Shown one piece after another: positions 15,950 through 23,112 of a DNA stretch of 36,324 nucleotides. Positions within the stretch are counted from its first letter, which is position 1. Each line of letters opens with the position of its first letter. This stretch comes from a virus. A program made the position numbers and the translations under genes. The DNA is taken from IMG/VR virus record IMGVR_UViG_3300046817_000404, positions 1 to 36,324 of that record; one strand, written 5' to 3'. The notes beneath the pieces are model-generated. The model ran no database searches and was not told the DNA's origin. It saw nothing but the letters and a program-made list of their open reading frames with translations.

Positions 15950-17776
15950 CTATCCTCCGATATCCACACTAGGAATGGCCGCCAGTATGGTCAGCGGCAG
16001 CGGATCCGATTGTCGCACGATAAACCGCCCCGTCTGTCCCCATGTGGAACTGATTCCCATTTCAATCTTGCCGGTAATCAACGCGTTGGGATCGTTGGCT
16101 TCGTTGGTGTTGAGATCCTGGCCACGCAGACTCAGGTTATCCAGATCCGGCCCGGCATAGATCCCGCGGGAATTCTTCACGATCAGCGTGATCACGTTCA
16201 CCTTTTTCTTCGAGGCCGCGACCTGGGATCCCGCCTGATCCAGATCGAGCGTCTCGAAATCCGAAAGGTAGGGCAGGCCACCATGAACCACCGCGTAGAA
16301 ACCACCCAGACTGACGCGTCCATCCACGACGATCTGCGGCTCGAGCACGTTGCCGTCTGCCAGCAGGCCGATGGTCTCGCCCTCCAGATGATCGAACCCG
16401 GACACCTGGTCTACCGCGCGGTCCCAGTCGGTGACCGCGGTTACGCGCAAGGTGCCCGGTACTTCGATGTTGGGCCGGCCAGACACCGCCGTCGTGCTGG
16501 TGTATGCCGTGATCTTGATGCGGACCTCGTCGGTGGATCCGTCTGAATTCGGCGCCCGCATGACGATTTCGTTGCCCACGTCCAGCGCCTGGAAGAATGC
16601 CGCCGAGGCCGTCAACGTCAGGTCGGGAACCTCCGCGATGTCCGGAGGCGGATCTCCTGTGATCACCCCCCAGTCCGTCCCAGATAAGGTCATGGTGGTG
16701 GCAGTTTGATTCCTCCCGTCATAGGTCAGGAACGAATCCAGAAATGCCGTATCGGCGTTCCGCTTCACATCCGCCACGATCGGTGAGGAGAATCTCTCGA
16801 TATACCGTTTCTGCACCCCGCCGATAGTGCGGCGCACCACAACGTAGACGGCATCCTCCAGACCCTCCGGAACCACCTGAACGTCCTCGTAATACCCATC
16901 GGTGTCGTGCCGGTGCCACGCCCAGATCTGCTGTTCCTTGATGTAGGTCAGTCCCACCATGACGCCATCGGAGCGAACGAAGTAGGCAATCGAATGCGGT
17001 ACCCGTGCGTAGGCTGCGCGCACCAGCGTGAATCCTTCAAACAGATGCGCGGCGAATATCGTCAGATCGGATCCCACAAAGCTGGCCGCATTCAAGTCGA
17101 ACGCCATGTCGCGGACCATCGAACCCAGCCGTTCCACGTAGAGCATCGACTCTCCGATGATCAGCGGAGGAACCCACGAGGCGCCGAACCCGCTCTGCTG
17201 CTTGGGGTTGATCTCGGTAGGCCGGAGCACCCCGGCCGCATCTCCCATGACCCGCCGGATGCTGTTTCCGGTGAGCACCAACAGAAGATCTAACGTCCCG
17301 ACCAGATGCCGCACCTCTTGCACCTCGACGTCAGCCATGGAGAACTTGATCGCGTCATCGGCACGAATGGGCGACGAGATCGTGAAATTCGTGAACAGGC
17401 CTGTACGGGATCCGAAGACCGACTCCGGCTCGTTGTTGGTGTTGGCCACCATCAGCCGTTGCTGATAGTAAGTCGAGACCGCGGGCCGATTGTCACTGGA
17501 ATCAAGCGCATCCCGAGTCACCGGAGGCTGAACCGCCGGATCTGGAACAATGCCGTCGTCGGTGAATGTCCGATCCGGCCCCGCCACCCCCACAAACCCG
17601 TAGATGCTGTTGATGGTTTTGTAGATGTTGTAATAACGGGCGTTGGCCACCGCGTCCCAATTGATGACCGCGGGAGCATCGGCGGTGGCGTCGGCCACCG
17701 GACCGATCGGCGTCGTGGGCACGCTCTCTTCAAAGGTGTTGTCGTCGATCGAGGTGACCAGGTAAAAGCTGCTCAC
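15950..17776 (-). CDS. Tail nozzle protein, C-terminal part (T7 gp12/tubular protein B-like), separate gene
   Basis: 608 residues starting at a GTG that overlaps the previous TAG by one base (TAGTG), with GGTGGAG just upstream as the ribosome binding site. It opens directly with SSFYLVTSIDDNTFEESVP, which in intact nozzle proteins is an internal stretch (YxYVVTAVDxxTGEESLPS type). It then follows the family closely: YYNIYKTINSIYGFVG, TYYQQRLMVANTNNEP, RTGLFTNFTISSPIRADDAI, VRHLVGTLDLLLVLTG, WAWHRHDTDG and VVRRTIGGVQKRYIERF. The usual N-terminal domain is missing here and lies at the start of the gene upstream. The two products should co-assemble into the hexameric nozzle. No canonical slippery heptamer was seen near the junction, so restart at GTG is the simpler reading. 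Confidence 0.85.
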   Translation of the reverse strand: MSSFYLVTSIDDNTFEESVPTTPIGPVADATADAPAVINWDAVANARYYNIYKTINSIYGFVGVAGPDRTFTDDGIVPDPAVQPPVTRDALDSSDNRPAVSTYYQQRLMVANTNNEPESVFGSRTGLFTNFTISSPIRADDAIKFSMADVEVQEVRHLVGTLDLLLVLTGNSIRRVMGDAAGVLRPTEINPKQQSGFGASWVPPLIIGESMLYVERLGSMVRDMAFDLNAASFVGSDLTIFAAHLFEGFTLVRAAYARVPHSIAYFVRSDGVMVGLTYIKEQQIWAWHRHDTDGYYEDVQVVPEGLEDAVYVVVRRTIGGVQKRYIERFSSPIVADVKRNADTAFLDSFLTYDGRNQTATTMTLSGTDWGVITGDPPPDIAEVPDLTLTASAAFFQALDVGNEIVMRAPNSDGSTDEVRIKITAYTSTTAVSGRPNIEVPGTLRVTAVTDWDRAVDQVSGFDHLEGETIGLLADGNVLEPQIVVDGRVSLGGFYAVVHGGLPYLSDFETLDLDQAGSQVAASKKKVNVITLIVKNSRGIYAGPDLDNLSLRGQDLNTNEANDPNALITGKIEMGISSTWGQTGRFIVRQSDPLPLTILAAIPSVDIGG

Positions 17777-19746
17777 TACACTCCACCCGCGTAGGTCTCT
17801 GCGAACCCTTCGCAGATGTAAATGTCGCCGTTGTTGAAGACCATGGGCCCCTCGGCGGTGGTTACAAAGGCACTGGAACCGCCGGCAGGAATCAGAACCG
17901 AGACGGTATTCACATCAGAACCAATCATCGTTCCCGTGAATGCTGAGGCGGCATCCGGAGTGATGCTGAACCCGAGGGGAACCTCGATGTAATTCCCGCC
18001 AGCCGACCCCTTATCGACAATCTGGAACGCGAAGTAGATCCAGCGGCCATGCGGCACAAGCTGAGTTCTTCCAGTGGCCCCCGCGATGGTGGTAAATGCG
18101 CCCGTATTGGGCACAGGAACCACCGTGAATCCTTCCCAATCTCCGTCGAATGCCGGGGTGTCCTTGGTGCCCCACCAGGCTGTGGCGCCGGTCCCCAGCA
18201 CGAAGCAGTCGGGATGCCCGGAGTTCTCCTCGTCGTAATAAGTCACCCGGTTGCTGTAGGAGGGATACGCGAATCCGTCACTGGTACCGGAAGCCTGGAT
18301 GGGATCCGATCCGGAATGCTCAATGATGACCTCATCCCGCACCACGTTGAAGCCCGCAGGACCGCCTGCCATGATCCAGCACCGGTTTGCCAGCCGCACT
18401 GGGTGTCCCACGAGGCGACTCTTCAGGATCGTGTTGTTGTCGCAATTGACCGAATAGATCGCCGGAGTATTCTTGTACGCGATCTCGATATCGAGCTTAT
18501 TCTTCGAGAAATTGGCCGCGGCGGTTCCCGCCCAATAAGCACCATATCCATCAGCCTCCCACTGCCGGCCGCAGTAGTGTCCCATCCCATCCTGCATATC
18601 GCAGGGATCGCCGAGCGTTGTCACCACGCCGGCATACCAGCCCGTCTCAGTGGCATTGAAGCACGAGAAATCGAAATCCCAGTCCCGGTGCGAACGCGTA
18701 TCCATGCCACGAGCAGCAAGCCCATTGCAGTCCATCGTGAAGCCCTTGAACTTGACGCAGGACAGATACTGATTCCCAGCCCCTTCCACAGGAGCGGATT
18801 TCCACATGCTCTCGCCAGGACTTTGCGCGGCGCCGATCCACTTGATCACCGTTCCCGTTGTCAGTGGGCCGACATTGTGGATACCCGACTTTCCCGCGCC
18901 GCTGATCTCGACGTTGCTGTAATCGATATCCGAGAGTGATTCGCTGATCGCATAGACACCCTCTGGCATGAACCCCCTCTTATTGGCGCTGAGACGCACC
19001 GCATTCAGAAAGTTCAGAAACGCCGCATCATCAGCAGTTTCGCCATCTCGAAAGGGATCGAAGTCGAGTAGATTGATTTCTCCCGGAATCCGTTCATCAG
19101 GAGGGGGAACCACGATCCCACCACCCCCACCGCCGGGCGCTCCTATCGCTGGACCGTAGAGCTTCTTGGTGAGGGTCCAGGCCGTGTGCGCCAGCCGCGT
19201 TAACTCTCTGGTCTCGTACCCCCGGTGTGTGATCGTGACGACGTCACCAGATTGGGTAAACCGCAGCATGTCGAGATCGGCGTTCAGATAAGGCGTCGGG
19301 ATCTCGTAGATATCGTCTGTGAGTGGATACCAGTAAGCCGAGTTCGGAGGCGTATGGCTGGTGTGAGCCAACACGCAGTAGTAGTTCACGCCCGCCAGTG
19401 AGACCAGATCCGCCACCGCATAGGTGGTTCCCGAGTCCCACGCCGGCACGTCGGCCACCACGATCTGAGATCCGTTGCGAATGAAACGGAAATACTCCGG
19501 ACCGATCTCGATCAGGTAGGTTTGGTCCTCGTTGAAGACGAACCGCGTCATCAGCAGGACGTTGGCCGAATTCTTTGCCGCATCGATGAATCGGTGGCCG
19601 GGACGCCGCGTCACCCCACCCTGACGCATGACGATGAAATTCCTGCAGGTCTTCAAGCCCGTCTGATACTTGGCCTGGTCTGCACGTCCACCAATATCGG
19701 TGGAGATTTCCCCGCCGGCAAAGGCCCGCTGGATAACGTCAGGCAT
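17776..19746 (-). CDS. Tail nozzle N-terminal part fused to a pectate-lyase-type beta-helix tailspike
   Basis: 656 residues. Residues 1-200 are the N-terminal part of a tubular tail protein B: AGGEISTDIGGRADQAKYQ, GLKTCRNFIVMRQGGVTRRPG, and then TITHRGYETRELTRLAHTAW and LYGPAI. Residues about 103-142 form a chitin-binding-like insert (AWDSGTTYAVADLV to SAYWYPL, CBM5/12 pattern). A GGGGGG-IVVPPP linker (205-216) leads into a beta-helix of the pectate lyase 3 type: DGETADDAAF, GFMPEGVYAIS and EISGAGKS. The C-terminal 110 residues look like a tailspike-end beta-sandwich. In ordinary nozzles the chain would continue from LYGPAI into the next gene. The fusion puts a receptor-binding or glycan-cleaving domain on the tail tube. 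No catalytic residues could be assigned. Confidence 0.85.
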   Translation of the reverse strand: MPDVIQRAFAGGEISTDIGGRADQAKYQTGLKTCRNFIVMRQGGVTRRPGHRFIDAAKNSANVLLMTRFVFNEDQTYLIEIGPEYFRFIRNGSQIVVADVPAWDSGTTYAVADLVSLAGVNYYCVLAHTSHTPPNSAYWYPLTDDIYEIPTPYLNADLDMLRFTQSGDVVTITHRGYETRELTRLAHTAWTLTKKLYGPAIGAPGGGGGGIVVPPPDERIPGEINLLDFDPFRDGETADDAAFLNFLNAVRLSANKRGFMPEGVYAISESLSDIDYSNVEISGAGKSGIHNVGPLTTGTVIKWIGAAQSPGESMWKSAPVEGAGNQYLSCVKFKGFTMDCNGLAARGMDTRSHRDWDFDFSCFNATETGWYAGVVTTLGDPCDMQDGMGHYCGRQWEADGYGAYWAGTAAANFSKNKLDIEIAYKNTPAIYSVNCDNNTILKSRLVGHPVRLANRCWIMAGGPAGFNVVRDEVIIEHSGSDPIQASGTSDGFAYPSYSNRVTYYDEENSGHPDCFVLGTGATAWWGTKDTPAFDGDWEGFTVVPVPNTGAFTTIAGATGRTQLVPHGRWIYFAFQIVDKGSAGGNYIEVPLGFSITPDAASAFTGTMIGSDVNTVSVLIPAGGSSAFVTTAEGPMVFNNGDIYICEGFAETYAGGV

Positions 19747-20357
19747 TAATAGCGGCTCCGGGTGAAGTCGGATTCCGGCTCCGCATCGGGCTGCTCTTCA
19801 GCCAGGGCGCGCACTCCCGCCCGTCCCAGTTCGAACATATAGGCGTTATTGCAGACCACCACGGCATCCTTGATCTTGGTGTGGGCCGGCGCGATCCGGC
19901 CGGCGATCCGCCACGCCAGCGCCGCAATGAAGTGACTATCGAATAAATTCTCGTCGATGATGGTAATGGTCAGTTCCGCGACAGCATCAATCTCGTCGGT
20001 GAAGATCACCATGCGATCCACGTACCTGCCAATGCGGTGAGGGATCTTGCGATCACACAGTCGACCCTCTGGAGGAACCAGGCGCCGGAGCGTCACATAG
20101 CCCTCAGGTATCGGATAAGCGAATGTCCAGTCTGTGTTGACAGGATCTGCGGGATCGCCGTCCGGCGCACCCAGGGTGATGAACTCGGTGGCAAACGGCC
20201 ACGGGAAATCGGCCAGCACGTAGTCGCGCTCCGTCTCATAGACGGCAGCAATCGACTTCTCCTCCGCGGTCTGCGGATTGGAGATGCTGGTGACCTTTGT
20301 CGAGATCCCCAGATTCTGGAGAACCTGCCTGGCGATGGTTTCCCGTGACGCTGCCAT
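19746..20357 (-). CDS. Tail tubular protein A (T7 gp11-like adaptor/gatekeeper)
   Basis: 203 residues. Typical family features are RETIARQVLQNLGI at the start, KSIAAVYETERDYVLADFPWPFAT at about 34-57, YPIPEGYVTLRRL, and the C-terminal helices FDSHFIAALAWRIAGRIAP and KIKDAVVVCNNAY. The protein forms the ring between portal and nozzle. The stop overlaps the ATG of the nozzle N-part gene (TAATG), matching the normal A-then-B order. The length agrees with the family's usual 190-210 residues. Confidence 0.9.
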   Translation of the reverse strand: MAASRETIARQVLQNLGISTKVTSISNPQTAEEKSIAAVYETERDYVLADFPWPFATEFITLGAPDGDPADPVNTDWTFAYPIPEGYVTLRRLVPPEGRLCDRKIPHRIGRYVDRMVIFTDEIDAVAELTITIIDENLFDSHFIAALAWRIAGRIAPAHTKIKDAVVVCNNAYMFELGRAGVRALAEEQPDAEPESDFTRSRY

Positions 20358-20369
20358 GAAGAGCCTCCC

Positions 20370-20714
20370 TTAAATCGCGCTCGACCTGTCGTCGCCGTCG
20401 TCGTCGCCGCTGAGGAGATTGCGGCCCTCAGGATCCCCCATGAACTGCTTCTTGAGCTCCTCGTTGCGCGTAGCCACTCCCTGGGCCGCCGTGCTCACAT
20501 TCTCCACCGCACCCTTAGGAGCGCGTCTCATCGCGATGGACGAGAACGCCTGAGGCACCTTGCCCGATTTGTCCGCCGCCTCCTTGAAGGTCGCCAACTC
20601 CGCTTCCTTCTCCGAGATCGCGGCGCGCCGCGGCTGATCCGCGATCGAGAACACATCGCCAATGCGCCGGCGAATGTCACCGTAGTAGACCGGTCTTACT
20701 GCAATCACTTTCAT
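20370..20714 (-). CDS. Conserved small phage protein of unknown function
   Basis: 114 residues, with an AAAGGAG ribosome binding site (20725-20731) upstream of the ATG. The N-terminus (MKVIAVRPVYYGDIRRRIGDVFSI) belongs to a pattern seen in many small proteins encoded near head-tail joining genes, where a short beta-barrel-like start is followed by a disordered charged tail. The tail here is rich in Lys, Glu and Asp (ending LLSGDDDGDDRSSAI). It precedes the tubular protein A gene by 12 bases. A minor head-tail component is possible, but nothing demonstrates it. Confidence 0.65.
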   Translation of the reverse strand: MKVIAVRPVYYGDIRRRIGDVFSIADQPRRAAISEKEAELATFKEAADKSGKVPQAFSSIAMRRAPKGAVENVSTAAQGVATRNEELKKQFMGDPEGRNLLSGDDDGDDRSSAI

Positions 20715-20729
20715 AGAACTCCCACTCCT

Positions 20730-20758
20730 TTCAAAATTGCTTCACCTTGACATACAAT
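20730..20758 (+). promoter_or_regulatory. Candidate promoter for a lone plus-strand gene (leaderless mRNA)
   Basis: TTCAAA at 20730-20735 and TACAAT at 20753-20758 are 17 bases apart. They match the sigma-70 consensus at four of six and five of six positions. A start site about seven bases after TACAAT would place the 5' end within a few bases of the ATG at 20767, which has no ribosome binding site. The -35 element overlaps the ribosome binding site of the divergent minus-strand gene. Confidence 0.35.
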
Positions 20759-20766
20759 CGCGAACC

Positions 20767-21021
20767 ATGGAAACGAAATCAGGACCGAAACTCTTCACCT
20801 ACGCTGAACACCAACAATGGCATTCTGACCGCCAGCAGATGCTCCTTGAACTGGTACGCGATTTCAAAGCCGTTACCGGCACTCCACCGCACTTAGTCAT
20901 GGAACTCATCGGCTGGAACGCTACCCAGGTCCAGGCCCCGGAGAACCCCCGATCGGTGGATGCTCCCGGTCCTCCTTCTTCTGAAGCGACCGAGTCCCTG
21001 CCGCCGTCGTCAGTGCAATAA
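20767..21021 (+). CDS. Lone plus-strand small gene inside the late operon
   Basis: 84 residues from the ATG at 20767; a TTG at 20737 would extend it but is unlikely. The first 60 residues are protein-like and helical (FTYAEHQQWHSDRQQMLLEL, then FKAVTGTPPHLVMELIGW). The last 25, rich in Pro and Ser, are antisense to the end of the membrane-protein gene at 20921-21181, giving a 101-base tail-to-tail overlap. The 206 bases between 20714 and 20921 have no other gene on either strand, which supports this one. No family is recognised. An isolated opposite-strand gene in a morphogenesis operon is often a moron or a regulator; that is inference. Confidence 0.5.
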   Translation: METKSGPKLFTYAEHQQWHSDRQQMLLELVRDFKAVTGTPPHLVMELIGWNATQVQAPENPRSVDAPGPPSSEATESLPPSSVQ

Positions 21022-21181
21022 ACGAATCCTCGGTGACGCGTGGGCCGGCGTCGACCTTGAATACCGTCATGAAGATCCCGATGACGAACAGGGTGAACAT
21101 CACTACCAACACCGCGCCTGTTGTGGACAGAGACTCCAGAAAGTGAAACCACATCGACATACGTGGGCCTGGATCGTGCAT
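20921..21181 (-). CDS. Small single-pass membrane protein
   Basis: 86 residues. The ATG overlaps the preceding TGA (TGATG) and has a strong GAGGAGG ribosome binding site five bases upstream. One transmembrane helix covers about residues 20-42 (TGAVLVVMFTLFVIGIFMTV). The C-terminal half is charged and then Gly/Pro-rich (GGSPGPGPG). It directly follows the four signal-peptide genes and precedes the tail genes. It may be a second holin or an envelope protein acting with the exported proteins; the sequence does not decide between them. Confidence 0.65.
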   Translation of the reverse strand: MHDPGPRMSMWFHFLESLSTTGAVLVVMFTLFVIGIFMTVFKVDAGPRVTEDSFIALTTAAGTRSLQKKEDREHPPIGGSPGPGPG

Positions 21182-23112
21182 CAGTGCCTCCTCAAAGGTA
21201 TCGAACCGGCATTTGTAAAAGGGGAAACCGCAAACGAGTTCACCGCAGTCACCACCTCAGCACTGGTGGTCACCGTCAAAGAACGAGTGGAGACCAGCGC
21301 ATTCGACGCAATGGTGACGTTGCAGGCCAGATGAGTGGCGTCCGCCACCGTCGTGCTGCCGACAGTGATGCCGGAGCCCGAGAAGCTGCACACCGATGTC
21401 CCATTCGAGAAATGAGTGCCGCTTCCCACGACTGCGATCGCAAGCACATTGCCCTGCCTGGAATCTTCGGGCAGCACTCCCGTGATGCTGATCGGAGAAT
21501 TCACTGTGAAGACGTTCGTTCCCGTGGCCACCTCGCTGGTGGTGGTCATCGTCAGGGAGCGAAGACCCAGCGTTGCACCACCGCTGAGCGTCGCGTTACA
21601 GACCCCGTGAGTGGAATCAGAGACCGTCGTGCTGTTGATCGTGATCCCGGTTCCGCTCATCGTGCAGACTGTCGTGCTGTTGACGAAGTTCGTCGATGCG
21701 CCAACGACGTTGATCGCGGCCGTGTCACCTTGCGAGGCAGACGTCGGGGAGATCGCAGAGATCGTGCTGGGCGTCCCCGCCACATCTCCTGCGTTGTGCG
21801 CGCCGGCATCCCAGGCGCCCATCGCCGGGCGGGGTTGGTTCGCGAACGTCGTACACAAATAGAGCAGGATCCCCGAGCAGAGCGATGTCCGGTTGACTCC
21901 GTAACCTGCTGCAGCACTCATCAATGAGATCCGGAAGTCCCCAGCCGCAGCATCCACGAACGACGGATTCACGCCTTTTAAATCATTGCTCTCTGTGACT
22001 GTGGCATTGCCGCTGATCATCGAATAATCGTCAGTGCCGTTCCCGTAGAAGATATTGTTTTCAAGAATCGCCTTGGTGCAGGGTTGCCCGAAAAAGGCCA
22101 TGCAATCCGCAGCTGAGGTACCGTTGTTGTAACCCAGAGCTACCGCGGACTGCTCATTGAACGCGATGGTGTTGTTGCGTAGACCGCAAGGATTCGCAAA
22201 ATCCGGAACTGAACCATCGCTATAAAGGCCGCATCGGTAGTCGATATCGGCACCGTTGCCGAAATTGTGGTCGATGATCGAATTGATCACATGGTTGTCT
22301 GAGCCGCTACCCGCGACGACGCCGCCACCACCGTGCTGAACAGGGTATAGATGCCCCACATAGTTGTGGTCGAGGCGCGCTCCAGTCACCACGTTGTGGC
22401 TGACCAGCGTGCCTCCGTTGTACATCTGAATGCCGTACCCGGTGTTGTCGTGGATCCGACCGCCGATCATGATGCTGTGGTTCCCGTGCCAATAGATCCC
22501 GTGATCCGTATCGTTGGCCGCGATGGTGCTGGAGTGGTCGACATTTAGATTCAAAAACTCCCAGTCGTCGCCATCGAAAATGACTCCATTCGAAGCGGAG
22601 TGCGTGACCGTTACATTGATAAATTTAATGTGGTCGCCACCGCCGTTGATCATCCCGGTACAAGTAGGCGGAACGGAGCAATGCGACTTGCTGCCCGTTG
22701 TTCCATCGAAAATGAGATCCTGAATAATCCAGTATTGCGGGAAGTGGTCCACGCCATACTGACCGTTGAAGGTCATCACGTTGTCGTAGCCGTCGTTGGT
22801 TAGGGTTACGGTGTCGCCCGGCCATGCGGCCAGTGTGTTGGCATTACCCCAAGACGTCCCCGACATTGTGCCACCATACCCAATGTTGTAGCCCATCTGG
22901 AGACCTTCGTTGTAAGTGCCGGTGCGAATGTAACAGGTGTCTCCCGGTAACATCTGGTCGAGACAGTGGCGTATCGTGAGCCATGGATTACCAAGGCTAC
23001 CCACGCCAGTCATGTCGTTTCCTGCCTTAGTGACCACATAGGTCGACGGAGTCCTACCCAGGCACACCTGCAGCGTCACCGCGAAGAGCAGGAGGGCGAG
23101 GAGCTTTCTCAA
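21181..23112 (-). CDS. Exported beta-helix protein with two Cys-paired TIG-like repeats
   Basis: The TTG at 23112 is chosen as start: it overlaps the previous stop (TTGA), has AAAGGA upstream, and opens straight into a signal peptide (MRKLLALLLFAVTLQVCLG). The 643-residue product continues with a right-handed beta-helix (about 25-420) carrying many N-x-I/V turns such as HNYVGHLYP and NNTIAFNEQSAVALGYNN. Two TIG/IPT-like repeats follow, at about 450-540 and 541-630, each with a Cys pair (VCTMSG with GVCNATL; VCSFSG with ACNVTI). At least eight further Cys occur in pairs in the beta-helix. Disulfides fit export. Similar TIG repeats are frequent in Acidobacteriota surface proteins. A secreted glycan-binding or depolymerase role is inferred; catalytic residues are not evident. 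Confidence 0.8.
   Translation of the reverse strand: MRKLLALLLFAVTLQVCLGRTPSTYVVTKAGNDMTGVGSLGNPWLTIRHCLDQMLPGDTCYIRTGTYNEGLQMGYNIGYGGTMSGTSWGNANTLAAWPGDTVTLTNDGYDNVMTFNGQYGVDHFPQYWIIQDLIFDGTTGSKSHCSVPPTCTGMINGGGDHIKFINVTVTHSASNGVIFDGDDWEFLNLNVDHSSTIAANDTDHGIYWHGNHSIMIGGRIHDNTGYGIQMYNGGTLVSHNVVTGARLDHNYVGHLYPVQHGGGGVVAGSGSDNHVINSIIDHNFGNGADIDYRCGLYSDGSVPDFANPCGLRNNTIAFNEQSAVALGYNNGTSAADCMAFFGQPCTKAILENNIFYGNGTDDYSMISGNATVTESNDLKGVNPSFVDAAAGDFRISLMSAAAGYGVNRTSLCSGILLYLCTTFANQPRPAMGAWDAGAHNAGDVAGTPSTISAISPTSASQGDTAAINVVGASTNFVNSTTVCTMSGTGITINSTTVSDSTHGVCNATLSGGATLGLRSLTMTTTSEVATGTNVFTVNSPISITGVLPEDSRQGNVLAIAVVGSGTHFSNGTSVCSFSGSGITVGSTTVADATHLACNVTIASNALVSTRSLTVTTSAEVVTAVNSFAVSPFTNAGSIPLRRH

Noticed and set aside
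13262-16546. Plus-strand frames opposite the gp14- and gp15-like and nozzle genes (184, 237 and 394 residues)
   Set aside because: Low-complexity Arg/His/Gly composition and full antisense overlap with well-recognised virion genes.
17776-17850. Programmed -1 frameshift joining the two nozzle parts
   Set aside because: Frames are in the right relation, but no slippery heptamer in the zero frame was found (GGGCCCA is out of phase), and a good ribosome binding site precedes the GTG. Kept only as a checkable alternative.
20748-20753. TTGACA as a -35 box for the plus-strand gene
   Set aside because: It is the best -35 match by sequence, but no -10-like hexamer lies 16-18 bases downstream, and the position would fall inside the coding region.
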